Of a stretch of 64,000 nt of DNA, positions 46,803 to 56,819 are shown in pieces. The translations under genes were made by a program, and so were the position numbers. Numbering within the stretch: the first letter of the stretch is position 1; the number at the start of each line of letters is the position of its first letter. Location: positions 306,673 to 370,672 of the forward strand of contig NZ_JAELVR010000003.1 of the NCBI RefSeq assembly GCF_016428585.1, in the 5' to 3' direction. Below the pieces are notes generated by a model. It saw only the letters and a program-made list of their open reading frames with translations. It was not told the origin of the DNA and made no database searches. This stretch comes from Sedimentitalea arenosa. GTDB taxonomy: Bacteria; Pseudomonadota; Alphaproteobacteria; Rhodobacterales; Rhodobacteraceae.

Positions 46803-47950
46803 GCCGATCCCAGCAGATCCCGCGCGATGCGTTCGAAGATGGCGCTGCCGACGGGGATGAGATCATCCGGAAAGTCATAATCCGGATTGTGCAGCGCGGC
46901 GTATTTCTCGCCCGGCCCAAGGCACAGCATCGCGGCCCTCGCGTCCCAGCCGAACACCCCGAAATCCTCCGAGGCGCGCATCGGTACGCCTGCGTCCCCA
47001 TGAGGAACCCCGAGTGCGTTCATCGCGGCGGCGGCGACTGCATGGGCCTGCGGATCATTGATGGAGGCGGCGAAGTGATCGACAACCTCGAACGCAATGC
47101 CAAGCCCGGACTCGTTCGCCACCCGCGTCGCGAGCGCGCGGGCCTCGCCCAGCAGCAGGTTCAGCGCGTCATCTCTGGTGGTTCGCAAGGTGGCGTGAAG
47201 AACCGCGTCGCCGGGGGCGACACCGAATGTCGGCTCGCCCACACGCACATGGGTGATCGTGACCAGCCGAAACCCGTCCTCCAGCGCGCCGCCCCCTCCA
47301 AGAGCCTTTAGCGCGGGGATCAGTTCGGCGACGGCAAGGGCCGGCGATATCCCGTCCTCGGGGTCGGCGGCATGGGCCGTCTTGCCGCTCAGCGTGATCT
47401 TCAACCCCAGCGAGGCGCAGTTGATCAGCCCCGGACAGGTCGCGACATATCCAAACGGCCGCCCCGGTTCGATGTGGATCGCAAAAGCCCAATCCGGCTT
47501 GATTTCTTGGTAGGCCGGGTCCGATACGACGGCGCGTGCGCCGCTGCCGTCTTCCTCGGCAGGCTGGAACATCAGCACGACACGGCCCTTTGCCACCGGT
47601 TGGCGCGACACCAGGCGACCCAGCGCAAGCAGCATCGTCATATGTCCGTCATGGCCGCAGACATGGCTCTTTCCGGGGATCTGTGACGCCCAGTCGATGT
47701 CATTGGTTTCGGTGATCGGCAGGGCGTCGAGTTCGGCGCGGAACATCACCTTCGGACCGGGTGTGCCGCTGTCGAACACCGCCGCGACGCCGTGACCGCC
47801 CAATCCGGTCAGGATTCGGGTCGGCGCTAGCGGGGTCAGGGCCGCCGCGACCCTGCGGGCCGTCTCCACTTCCTCGCCGGACAGTTCCGGTGCGCGATGC
47901 AATTCGCGGCGAAACGCCACCAGCTCGTTCAAGTCGGAGTTCGTCAGCAT
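46799..47950 (-). CDS. M20 family amidohydrolase (hippurate hydrolase-like)
   Basis: The protein has 383 residues, typical of the M20D/IAA-amino acid hydrolase group. Metal ligands are visible in HVCGHDGHMTMLLALG, RAELDALPI precedes them, and the acidic pair is in FQPAEEDGSGA. A dimerisation domain occupies about residues 180-290. It removes acyl groups from N-acyl amino acids in the cytosol. The ATG at 47950 with an AGGAGG site is preferred to a GTG further upstream. Confidence 0.93.
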   Translation of the reverse strand: MLTNSDLNELVAFRRELHRAPELSGEEVETARRVAAALTPLAPTRILTGLGGHGVAAVFDSGTPGPKVMFRAELDALPITETNDIDWASQIPGKSHVCGHDGHMTMLLALGRLVSRQPVAKGRVVLMFQPAEEDGSGARAVVSDPAYQEIKPDWAFAIHIEPGRPFGYVATCPGLINCASLGLKITLSGKTAHAADPEDGISPALAVAELIPALKALGGGGALEDGFRLVTITHVRVGEPTFGVAPGDAVLHATLRTTRDDALNLLLGEARALATRVANESGLGIAFEVVDHFAASINDPQAHAVAAAAMNALGVPHGDAGVPMRASEDFGVFGWDARAAMLCLGPGEKYAALHNPDYDFPDDLIPVGSAIFERIARDLLGSA

Positions 47951-48200
47951 GCCGCCTCCTGATTTCAAAGCGGGCCCCGGCCTTCGCGCTTCAACGTCAA
48001 AGTGATGCACATTGACCGAAAGGATTGCAACGCGGCGCGCGGGCTTTCCTGACAGGCGCGCGAGCGGCGCATCGCTGGGGGCCGGGATTTACCGGTCGCT
48101 TGATCCCCGTGCCTAGCAGGCGCCGCGCCGGCAGTGTACAAAGCAGACAAACCGCAGTCCCGGTCTTGAGCGATACGGACGAATCCAAAGGAGTCTGCCC
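47951..48200. other. Divergent intergenic region
   Basis: These 250 bases separate the M20 gene and the aminotransferase gene. They must carry promoters for both, but I see no convincing -35/-10 pair, terminator or long palindrome. Confidence 0.4.
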
Positions 48201-49328
48201 ATGCCCGCCCTTCTCGACACCATCGATCCCGACGGGCTCGAAGAGTTCTCGGTCGTCTTCACAGACCGCTCGCTCAACCACATGTCTGCTGCCTTTCAGA
48301 AGGTCATGCGCGACATCTCCGAAATGTTGAAAGAGGTCTACAATGCCGACGCCGTGGCCGTGATCCCCGGCGGTGGCACCTACGGGATGGAGGCGGTCGC
48401 GCGGCAGTTCGCGCGCAATTCCAAAGTGTTGGTGGTGCGCAACGGCTGGTTCTCCTACCGCTGGAGCCAGATCATCGAAAACGGCGACCTGACGGCCGAC
48501 TGCACGGTGATGAAGGCGCGCCAGACTGGTAACAGCGCACCTTCGCCCTTTGCCCCGCCCCCGATCGACGAGGTGACCGAAACGATCCGCAACGAAAAGC
48601 CCGATATCGTCTTCGCCCCGCATGTCGAAACCAGTGCCGGCGTCATTTTGCCCGACGACTACATCACCGCGATGGCCGCCGCCGCGCATGAGGTCGGCGC
48701 ACTGATGGTTCTGGATTGTATCGCGTCGGGCTGTGTTTGGGTCGACATGCGCGCGACCGGCGTCGACGTGCTGATCAGCGCCCCGCAAAAGGGCTGGAGC
48801 GCAACGCCCTGCGCCGGTCTCGTGATGCTGTCCGCACGCGCCGAGGCAAGGCTGGCCGACACCAAGTCCGACAGTTTCGCAATCGACCTCGCAAAATGGC
48901 GCCAGATCATGGTTGCCTATGAAAACGGCGGCCACGCCTATCACGCCACCATGCCCACCGACAGCCTGCGCGCCTTTCGCGATACCATGCTGGAAACCCG
49001 CGATTACGGCTTTGACCGGCTGCGAACGGCGCAGTGGAAGCTGGGCGACGGCGTGCGTGCGCTCCTGCGGGACCGGGGCGTCGTCTCGGTCGCGGCCGAC
49101 GGGTTCGGGGCGCCGGGCGTGGTGGTCAGCTATACCGCCGATCCCGAGATCAAGACCGGTCAGAAATTCGCCGCCAACGGCATGCAGATTGCCGCCGGTG
49201 TGCCGCTGCAATGCGATGAACCGGCCGATTTCAGCACCTTCCGCATCGGGCTCTTCGGTCTCGACAAGCTCTACGATGTCGATGCCACTCTGGCGCGCCT
49301 TGCCCGAGTTCTCGACAAGGTTCTGTGA
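48201..49328 (+). CDS. Class V aminotransferase (alanine/serine-glyoxylate aminotransferase-like)
   Basis: The 375-residue PLP enzyme has the class V fold. The PLP lysine is Lys197 in SAPQKGWSATPCAG, and the upstream LDCIASGCVWVDM carries the cofactor-contacting aspartate. The GGGTYGMEAVARQF loop binds PLP phosphate. The ATG follows AAAGGAG. Likely role is transfer of an amino group to glyoxylate or pyruvate; the exact donor is not determined. Gene stands alone. Confidence 0.9.
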   Translation: MPALLDTIDPDGLEEFSVVFTDRSLNHMSAAFQKVMRDISEMLKEVYNADAVAVIPGGGTYGMEAVARQFARNSKVLVVRNGWFSYRWSQIIENGDLTADCTVMKARQTGNSAPSPFAPPPIDEVTETIRNEKPDIVFAPHVETSAGVILPDDYITAMAAAAHEVGALMVLDCIASGCVWVDMRATGVDVLISAPQKGWSATPCAGLVMLSARAEARLADTKSDSFAIDLAKWRQIMVAYENGGHAYHATMPTDSLRAFRDTMLETRDYGFDRLRTAQWKLGDGVRALLRDRGVVSVAADGFGAPGVVVSYTADPEIKTGQKFAANGMQIAAGVPLQCDEPADFSTFRIGLFGLDKLYDVDATLARLARVLDKVL

Positions 49329-49451
49329 CCCCGCTTTCCCGGGACTGAAACATCTACTGCGCGGCAATTGGCTGCAGGATCAGCACCGGTGCCGGGAACC
49401 CGAGCGGCGAGGCCTTCTGCGGGTCACGCCTTCATGTTGCGCTTGGCCCGC

Positions 49452-50648
49452 TTATCGAACGCCGAGGCCCATTTGCATCAGCGTGCGCCGCACCGGGGCA
49501 AGCGCATAGAGCGCATCGAGACCCAGCGCGCGCGCGTCCCTCAGCGGGCGGGGGGCCATCATCGAGGCGCGGTTCAGGATGTCGATGCCCTGAACACGCA
49601 GGCGGATATCGCGGATTCGGGCCCGGTGATAGGCCTCCAGCATCTGCGCATCGCCCAGCCCCTCGGGCCGTGCGCGGACCAGGTCCAGCAAGGTCCTGAG
49701 ATCGGCGAGGGACATGTTCAGCCCCTGCGCGCCGATCGGGGGCACCACATGGGCCGCTTCGGCCATCAGCGCGATACGCTCGCCCGACAGGCGGTCCGCG
49801 TGCTGGGTGATGATCGGCCAGATCGTGCGGCGCGAGGCCAGGGTCAGCGGTCCGAAAAGCCCGCAGCAACGCTCTGTCATTTCAGCTTCAAAGGCCGCCA
49901 CGTCGAGGTTCAGCAATTCCATGGCGCGAGGACCACGCTCCATCCAGACCACCGCGGAGGAGGGGTGTCCCTCGTAATCGGGCAGCGGGACCAGCGTGAA
50001 CGGGCCGCCGCTGCGATGGATTTCGGTCGACACGTTCTCGTGCGGGACCGGGTGGGTCACCGCGAAGGCCAGCGCCTTCTGGCCATAGCGCGTGGTGTGC
50101 ACGTCGATCCCGGCGGCCTCTCGCATCGGCGAATTGCGCCCGTCAGCCGCAATCACCAGCCGCGCATGGACACGACGTCCGTCGCTTAGGCCGACACGCG
50201 CCTCGCCCACACGTGTGAAGAGGCTGTTCGCCGCAATCCCGGGACGGAAGGAGACGCCCGACAGGCTCTCGAGGTGTGCCACCAGTTCACGGCGCAGAAG
50301 CCAGTTGGGCAGGTTCCAGCCAAAAGGCTGTTCCGAGATATCGGCGGCGTTGAAGTCACGGGTGATGCGCGGCTCGGGCGTCTCGCCGCCGGCATCGACG
50401 ATCCGCATGACCTGCAAGGGCGCGGCGTGTGGAGACAGCCGGGCCCAGAGACCGCAGTCCTCCAGCAGCGCCTGTGCCGGTTGCAGGATCGCCGTCGTTC
50501 GCAGGTCGGACCCTTCGGCATCGCGGGAGGTGACGGGGGGCGCCGGGTCGACACAGATCACCGAGAACCCGGCATTGCCAAACGCGTTCGCCGCGGTCAG
50601 GCCGGCAACGCCTCCGCCGGAAATCAGGATGTCACAGGTTTCGGCCAT
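49452..50648 (-). CDS. UbiH/UbiF/COQ6-like FAD-dependent monooxygenase
   Basis: This is a 398-residue flavoprotein hydroxylase of the ubiquinone synthesis type. It shows the N-terminal ISGGGVAGLTAAN FAD motif, the middle AADGRNSPMREAAG DG motif and the C-terminal ALMAEAAHVVPPIGAQGLNMSLAD segment. The usual GD before the second FAD motif reads AEAAH rather than GDAAH, a small deviation. It probably hydroxylates the ubiquinone ring in the membrane-associated pathway. The start is the ATG at 50648. Confidence 0.9.
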   Translation of the reverse strand: MAETCDILISGGGVAGLTAANAFGNAGFSVICVDPAPPVTSRDAEGSDLRTTAILQPAQALLEDCGLWARLSPHAAPLQVMRIVDAGGETPEPRITRDFNAADISEQPFGWNLPNWLLRRELVAHLESLSGVSFRPGIAANSLFTRVGEARVGLSDGRRVHARLVIAADGRNSPMREAAGIDVHTTRYGQKALAFAVTHPVPHENVSTEIHRSGGPFTLVPLPDYEGHPSSAVVWMERGPRAMELLNLDVAAFEAEMTERCCGLFGPLTLASRRTIWPIITQHADRLSGERIALMAEAAHVVPPIGAQGLNMSLADLRTLLDLVRARPEGLGDAQMLEAYHRARIRDIRLRVQGIDILNRASMMAPRPLRDARALGLDALYALAPVRRTLMQMGLGVR

Positions 50649-50722
50649 CGTCGCGTCCCTCCCTTTCAGCGCTCACACTAGGTTGTCGCCGGTGCCAAGG
50701 CCAAGCGACATCCTGTCCCCGC

Positions 50723-50971
50723 TCAGCCGAAGGTGATGATGACCAGGCCGACCACGATCAGCGGCACCAGACTCACGGCCGGGATGTAGAGGCCCGGAAT
50801 GCCGAAGAGCAGGATGCAGCACAGCCACAGGCTGACGAATGCCGCGATGGCGTACCAGATCGTGTCGGAGTCGCCTTCCATGAGGTCGCGGGCCACCCAG
50901 CCGATCACGGGGATGATGAAAAACAGCCGCTGCCACAAAGGGGCGCGGCGCGTCGGGTCGGCATGGCTCAT
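50723..50971 (-). CDS. Small membrane protein, hypothetical
   Basis: This is an 82-residue protein with three hydrophobic segments (about 15-27, 38-56 and 58-80) and the loop VARDLMEGDSDTIWYA. An AGGAGC site lies in front of the ATG. I recognise it only as a small conserved-looking Rhodobacterales membrane protein without known function. It lies upstream of the UbiH-like gene in the same direction. Confidence 0.75.
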   Translation of the reverse strand: MSHADPTRRAPLWQRLFFIIPVIGWVARDLMEGDSDTIWYAIAAFVSLWLCCILLFGIPGLYIPAVSLVPLIVVGLVIITFG

Positions 50972-51060
50972 GTAGGATGCTCCTGTTCTGCGCGTTGCAG
51001 GGCTCAGATAGGCGCTTGCCCCCGGTCAAACAGGTGCAGATTGTCGCAATTTCCGGGTTG

Positions 51061-51705
51061 TTACGCGAGGTTTCGCAGGAACCCGGTCAGGTCGTCGGTG
51101 TGGTGGTGGATATGCTCCGCCTCATGGGCGTCGGGAGCCACGTGGACCGTGCGCATTCCCATTTCGTGCGGGGCCGCGAGGTTGCGGTGATCGTCTTCGA
51201 ACATCGCGGCGCGGGTCGTGTCGATGCCGTCGCGCGCAAAGATCGTTTCGAATGCCGCCCGCTCGGGCTTTGGCAAGAACCCCGCGTGTTCGACGCCATA
51301 GACCGCATCGAACAGACCCGACAGCCCCCGCGCCTCCAGCACCCGTTCGGCATAGCGCGCGGTCCCGTTCGTATACACGATCTTGCGCCCGGGCAGGCGC
51401 GAGATCCGGGCCGACAGAACCGCGTCGGGCACAAGTTCGTCAAAGGAGATGTCATGGACCTCGGTCAGGTAGGGGCCAGGGTCCACGTCGTGCTCGCGCA
51501 TCAGCCCGGCCAACGTGGTGCCATAGAGCTGCCAGTAATGGCGGCGCAGGCGGTCGGCCTCGATCGCATCGACGCCGAGACTTTCCATCACGTAGCGCGT
51601 CATCCTGACCTCGATCTGGTCGAAAAGCCGCGTTTCGGGCGGATAGAGGGTGTTGTCCAGATCGAACACCCAGGCGGTGACGTGTGAAAAGGCATCCTTG
51701 ACCAT
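51061..51705 (-). CDS. HAD-family pyrimidine 5'-nucleotidase-like protein
   Basis: The 214-residue protein has HAD motif I FDLDNTLYP near residue 14, motif II YTNGTARYAERVL, the lysine in LPKPERAAF and motif III FEDDHRNLAAPH. This set matches the YjjG/SDT1-like pyrimidine 5'-nucleotidase group. The C-terminus is histidine-rich (EAEHIHHHTDD). It is divergent from the GntR gene at 51808. Confidence 0.92.
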   Translation of the reverse strand: MVKDAFSHVTAWVFDLDNTLYPPETRLFDQIEVRMTRYVMESLGVDAIEADRLRRHYWQLYGTTLAGLMREHDVDPGPYLTEVHDISFDELVPDAVLSARISRLPGRKIVYTNGTARYAERVLEARGLSGLFDAVYGVEHAGFLPKPERAAFETIFARDGIDTTRAAMFEDDHRNLAAPHEMGMRTVHVAPDAHEAEHIHHHTDDLTGFLRNLA

Positions 51706-51767
51706 GCCCCCGTCTAGGCCAGCCTGCGCGCCAAGGCAACGGCAGGCTTGATCGCGGCGCGCGCGGG

Positions 51768-51779
51768 CCTGTAGACAGG
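51768..51779. promoter_or_regulatory. Candidate GntR operator
   Basis: CCTGTAGACAGG has exact inverted arms CCTGT/ACAGG with a two-base centre and the GT-N2-AC core of FCD-type operators. It lies 29 bases before the GntR start, a position suited to autoregulation and control of the divergent HAD gene. Confidence 0.5.
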
Positions 51780-51807
51780 ATCGGACAGCACCAGAAGAAG
51801 CGCCCGG

Positions 51808-52449
51808 ATGACACAGACGAAACCGCCGCAGACCGACGCCTACAGCATGATCCTCGACGCCATCGACTCCGGCGTCTACAAGCCCGGCGACCGTCTAGTG
51901 GAAAGCGAACTGGCCGAGCGGTTCGGTGTGTCGCGCACGCCGATCCGCGAGGCTCTGCAGCGGCTCGAGACCCAGTCGCTGCTGGAACGCGACGGGCGCT
52001 CGCTGATCGTCGCCTCGCTCGATCACAACCAGATGGCCGAACTCTACGTCGTGCGGCGCGAGCTGGAAGGCCTGGCCGCGCGCCTCGCGGCGCGGCACGC
52101 GACCGAAGAGGAGGTGGCCGTTCTGCGCGGCATGGTCACGGCCGATGACGCGCTCATCGACGATCCGGCGGCGCTGGCGCGCGCCAACCGGCGGTTTCAC
52201 AAGCAGATCCATCTCGCCTCGCACAACCGCTACCTCGTGCAGCAGCTCGATCTCGTCCACCGGACGATGGCGCTGATGGCGACCACGTCGTTGGCGGCGC
52301 AGGGGCGTGGCCAGATCGCGCAGAGCGAGCATGACGGCATCGTCGCCGCCATCGAGGCCCGCGACGAAACCGGCGCGGAGAAGGCGCTGAAGGAGCACAT
52401 CTCGATCGCCTTCATGACCCGGCTGCAGCAGGATGCCGGCGCGCGCTGA
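51808..52449 (+). CDS. GntR/FCD family transcriptional regulator
   Basis: This is a 213-residue regulator with the winged helix RFGVSRTPIREALQRLETQSL (about residues 37-57) and an FCD domain with probable metal-binding histidines in NRRFHKQIH and SEHDGIVAAI. It is divergent from a HAD phosphatase and convergent with the glycosyltransferase gene. The ligand is unknown. A palindrome just upstream may be its own operator. Confidence 0.92.
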   Translation: MTQTKPPQTDAYSMILDAIDSGVYKPGDRLVESELAERFGVSRTPIREALQRLETQSLLERDGRSLIVASLDHNQMAELYVVRRELEGLAARLAARHATEEEVAVLRGMVTADDALIDDPAALARANRRFHKQIHLASHNRYLVQQLDLVHRTMALMATTSLAAQGRGQIAQSEHDGIVAAIEARDETGAEKALKEHISIAFMTRLQQDAGAR

Positions 52450-52452
52450 GCG

Positions 52453-54342
52453 TCAGCTCTGCGCGATCTCGGGCGCGGCCTGGCCGTGCTGGGTCTTGTC
52501 CCAGTAATAGGGCTTGATGACCAGTTCGTAGAGAGCCTTGTAGGCGGCCAGCGCGGCCAGGGGGAAATAGAACATCAGCGTCGGCACCCAGCGCATCAGG
52601 AACCGCCGCTCGGGTGCCGAGACGCCCAGAAGGCCGATCCCCATCACCATGAGTTCGGCCAGCACGAAGAAGCCCGACACCGAATAGACGATGGGCAGCG
52701 GCACCAACGCCTCGACCGGATGTGGCACTCCCAGCAGGATCAGCCAGAAGGACCAGAGCACCGGCGCCAGCAGGAATTGCGACAGTGTGCCGACGAAAAA
52801 TGCCTGCAGGCTCAGGAACCGCCGCAGACCCAGGTCGGCCAGCAGCTGGCGGGGCCGGCGCATGTGCACCAGATAGGTGACCATGAATCCCTTGAGCCAG
52901 CGCGAGCGCTGCTTGACCCAGGGCCAGGCGCGGCAATTGGCTTCCTCGTAGGTCACCGTGTCGATCATCTCGGTGCGGTACCCGGCGCGGCACAGGCGCA
53001 CACCCAGGTCGGCATCCTCGGTCACGTTATGCGCGTCCCAACCGCCCAATTCGACCAGCTTGTCGCGGCGGAAGAACAGGGTCGTGCCGCCGAGAGGCAC
53101 CACCAGTCCGAGGCGGGCGATGCCCGGCAGAACGACGCGAAACCAGCTCGCGTACTCGATGGTGAAACAGCGCGCCAGCCAGTTGCTGCGCGGATTGTAG
53201 TAGTCGAGGATGCCCTGCAGGCAGACCACGTCCTCGGGCACTTCGGCGAAGCGGATCGCGACCTGCTCGATCTGCCCGGGCACCGGAGCGTCTTCGGCGT
53301 CCCAGACGCCGATGATATCGCCACGGCAGAAATCCAGTGCATAGTTCATCGCCCGTGGCTTGGTGGTCAAACCGTCATGGGCCGGTACGCGGATCACCCG
53401 CATCCAGGCCGGCAGGGTCGTGCGGGCCAGCGTGTCCCGGGTGATCTCGTCCTCTTCCTCCAGCACCAGGATCACGTCGAGCAATGCCTTGGGATAGGTC
53501 AGCTGCGACAGGCGCCGCACCAGGGCACCGGCGATCTCCTTTTCGTGAAACAGGGGCACCAGGACGGAAACCTTGGGCAGCCGGACCGGGGCCGCAGTCG
53601 CCGCGGTGCCGGGCGCCGTCAGATGCCGGTGTGCGACCAGATGTGCTACTGTCCCTGTCGCTTTCAACGTGATGAACATCGCGAGCGTCGCGATGGCGAC
53701 AAGGCTCAGCACCGCGAGTGTCAGCACCGGTGCCGCCAGCAGCACCGCGAGGCAGGTCAGCAGGACCAGCGGCAGAACCACTCGGTTCGTGGCGCGCCAG
53801 TCCCGGCAGCTGAACCGCGCCGCGACACGGCTGCCGGCGGCGCGTGCCATCGGGCGGGAGAAGCGATTCGCGATGGCGGCGTCGATCTCGGTGTCGGTGG
53901 ACAGCACGGGCCGGGTGTCCGGAAAGGTGTCGGCCAGCGCGGCGCGCACGGTGTCGAACTGGTGCGGGCGGTCCGTGGCGATCAACACCGTCCGGCCCTG
54001 CCGCATCCATGGAACCACGCGATGATGCAGCCAGAATTCATAGGGCATCCGGTTGCAGAGCGCGGAATCGGGCCATTCCAGTCCCAGCTCGACCTGCGGG
54101 ATATCGTGCTGGCGGGCCAGGGCCGCCTGGATGTCGGTGCGGTCGGCCCAGCCCTCGGCCACGAGGATTTCGCCGATCGGTGCGCCCAGGCTCAACTGCA
54201 GGTGCAGCGCCTTGACCAGTTGTTCGGAGGTGATGACACCGCTGTCGACCAGGTGCCGGCCCAGCGGTTGCCGCGCGGACGGGGGCGGGGAGACACGGCG
54301 CGCCGTGTCGGCGGCCACGAGTCTTGATGTCCGAGCGTTCAT
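52453..54342 (-). CDS. GT2 processive glycosyltransferase with N-terminal MshEN domain
   Basis: The protein has 629 residues. Residues 26-49 and 55-78 are two 24-residue MshEN motifs (PLGRHLVDSGVIT... and PIGEILVAEGWAD...) separated by exactly five residues, the signature of a c-di-GMP-binding MshEN domain; the leading Arg of each consensus motif is Pro here. After a hydrophobic region (about 185-225) comes a GT2 domain with GVWDAEDAP, TEDADLGVRL and the processive QRSRWLKGF motif. Further membrane helices follow. It should build an extracellular or periplasmic polysaccharide at the inner membrane, gated by c-di-GMP. The ATG at 54342 is preferred to upstream codons. Confidence 0.9.
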   Translation of the reverse strand: MNARTSRLVAADTARRVSPPPSARQPLGRHLVDSGVITSEQLVKALHLQLSLGAPIGEILVAEGWADRTDIQAALARQHDIPQVELGLEWPDSALCNRMPYEFWLHHRVVPWMRQGRTVLIATDRPHQFDTVRAALADTFPDTRPVLSTDTEIDAAIANRFSRPMARAAGSRVAARFSCRDWRATNRVVLPLVLLTCLAVLLAAPVLTLAVLSLVAIATLAMFITLKATGTVAHLVAHRHLTAPGTAATAAPVRLPKVSVLVPLFHEKEIAGALVRRLSQLTYPKALLDVILVLEEEDEITRDTLARTTLPAWMRVIRVPAHDGLTTKPRAMNYALDFCRGDIIGVWDAEDAPVPGQIEQVAIRFAEVPEDVVCLQGILDYYNPRSNWLARCFTIEYASWFRVVLPGIARLGLVVPLGGTTLFFRRDKLVELGGWDAHNVTEDADLGVRLCRAGYRTEMIDTVTYEEANCRAWPWVKQRSRWLKGFMVTYLVHMRRPRQLLADLGLRRFLSLQAFFVGTLSQFLLAPVLWSFWLILLGVPHPVEALVPLPIVYSVSGFFVLAELMVMGIGLLGVSAPERRFLMRWVPTLMFYFPLAALAAYKALYELVIKPYYWDKTQHGQAAPEIAQS

Positions 54343-54452
54343 CCGAACCGTCCAGCGCGCTGCGTCCCAATCCCCGGCCACGTTCGGCCAGCAGGGTTAA
54401 CAGCCGGTTAAGTCCGGAGAATTTTCCGCGCGATGCCGGGCGGTTGCGATGG

Positions 54453-55616
<1,164 letters not shown>

Positions 55617-55799
55617 GGCGCGACTCTCCTGTGGGCTGGGTTCAGCGTTGTCTACGGGGGCGGGGACCTCGGGTCAAGCCCGCTCACAATTTGGGACGTT
55701 GTTTGTTATCAGTGACTTACACCGCTTTGCCACCGGTTGTGCAAGGCATTTTCCTTGGGTATTGTCGGGGTTCGGCTCCATGGGGATGGAAAAAACGAT

Positions 55800-56279
55800 A
55801 TGAACATGCGTGAGCGGGTGAACACCGCCCTCAAACAGGCGATGCGGGACAAGGCGCAGATGCGGGTCTCGACGCTGCGACTGATCTGTGCCGCGATCAA
55901 GGACCAGGAGATCGCAACGCGCGGCGAAGGCGGTGACGGGGCCGAGTCCGGCGTCACAGACGCCGAGGTGCTGGCGATCCTGAGCAAGATGACCAAACAG
56001 CGTCAGGAAAGTGCCCGGGCTTACGAGGAGGGCGGACGGTTGGACCTCGCCGAGCGCGAGCGCCAGGAGATCGAGATCATCGAGGAATTCCTGCCCAAGC
56101 AGTTGAACGAGGACGAAGTCGCCGCCGCCGTCAAGAAGGCGGTCGAGGCGACCGGCGCGGATTCCATCCGCGACATGGGCAAGGTCATGGCCGAACTCAA
56201 GGGCCGCTATACCGGGCAAATGGATTTCGGCAAGGTCGGCCCGATGGTCAAGGACAGGCTCTGCGCCGGTCAAGCCTGA
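55800..56279 (+). CDS. GatB/YqeY family protein
   Basis: The 159-residue protein starts MNMRERVNTALKQAMRDKAQMRVSTLR, typical of YqeY, and has a second helical half with EIEIIEEFLPKQLNEDEV and IRDMGKVMAELKGRY. The YqeY fold matches the tRNA-binding tail of the GatB amidotransferase; the free-standing protein has no settled function. An ATG two codons later is an alternative start. It is divergent from carA, a conserved pair in alphaproteobacteria. Confidence 0.93.
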   Translation: MNMRERVNTALKQAMRDKAQMRVSTLRLICAAIKDQEIATRGEGGDGAESGVTDAEVLAILSKMTKQRQESARAYEEGGRLDLAERERQEIEIIEEFLPKQLNEDEVAAAVKKAVEATGADSIRDMGKVMAELKGRYTGQMDFGKVGPMVKDRLCAGQA

Positions 56280-56288
56280 CCGCGCCAC

Positions 56289-56774
56289 TCAGCGCCGAAG
56301 CGCCCGCACCAGATCGTCGTAGAGCGCGACGCGTTCGTCCTCGGACAGGAAGGCGCCGATCTCGACCTCGCGACCACCGCCCTTGAGCGTCACGTAGTAC
56401 GGCACCGGCCCATCCTTGGCATGCATCTGGGGCACCGCCCAATACCGGTTGCAATCCCATTCCTGCGCCGCACCCGTCGGATTGTGCCGCACCAGACGGG
56501 CGCTGTCGTCGGTGAGGGTCAGCACTTCCAGGATTTGTGCGTTGCGGTGGCTGCGGTCGAGCGCGAACCACACACCGGCCAGCGCGGCCAACAGGAACGG
56601 CAGTATGCCCCAAAGCACCACGCTGCCGAGAAGCGGGAACAGCGGGATCATGATCAGCCCGAAAGTCGCCAGGATGAAAGCCGCGAACCCTTTTGGCGGC
56701 AATGACTGATGCGGCCAGAGCTGAAGCTCTTGCCGGGGGGCTGACGGGTCGGTTTCGCTCCAAGCATAGGGCAT
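56289..56774 (-). CDS. DUF2244 family membrane protein
   Basis: This 161-residue protein has two adjacent membrane helices (about 30-47 and 50-70) followed by a cytoplasmic beta-rich domain with WDCNRYWAVPQMH and a final ALYDDLVRALRR helix, matching DUF2244. Family members lie near cytochrome oxidase genes in many alphaproteobacteria; here ctaD is about 1.7 kb upstream on the same strand. Function unknown. Confidence 0.85.
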   Translation of the reverse strand: MPYAWSETDPSAPRQELQLWPHQSLPPKGFAAFILATFGLIMIPLFPLLGSVVLWGILPFLLAALAGVWFALDRSHRNAQILEVLTLTDDSARLVRHNPTGAAQEWDCNRYWAVPQMHAKDGPVPYYVTLKGGGREVEIGAFLSEDERVALYDDLVRALRR

Positions 56775-56819
56775 GTCAGCAGCGAAAATAGCATTCTTAC
56801 AGACGGGGGCAAATCTCTG

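Noticed and set aside
52486..54327. A 613-residue plus-strand frame
   Set aside because: It is antisense to the MshEN-GT2 gene, which has clear catalytic motifs.
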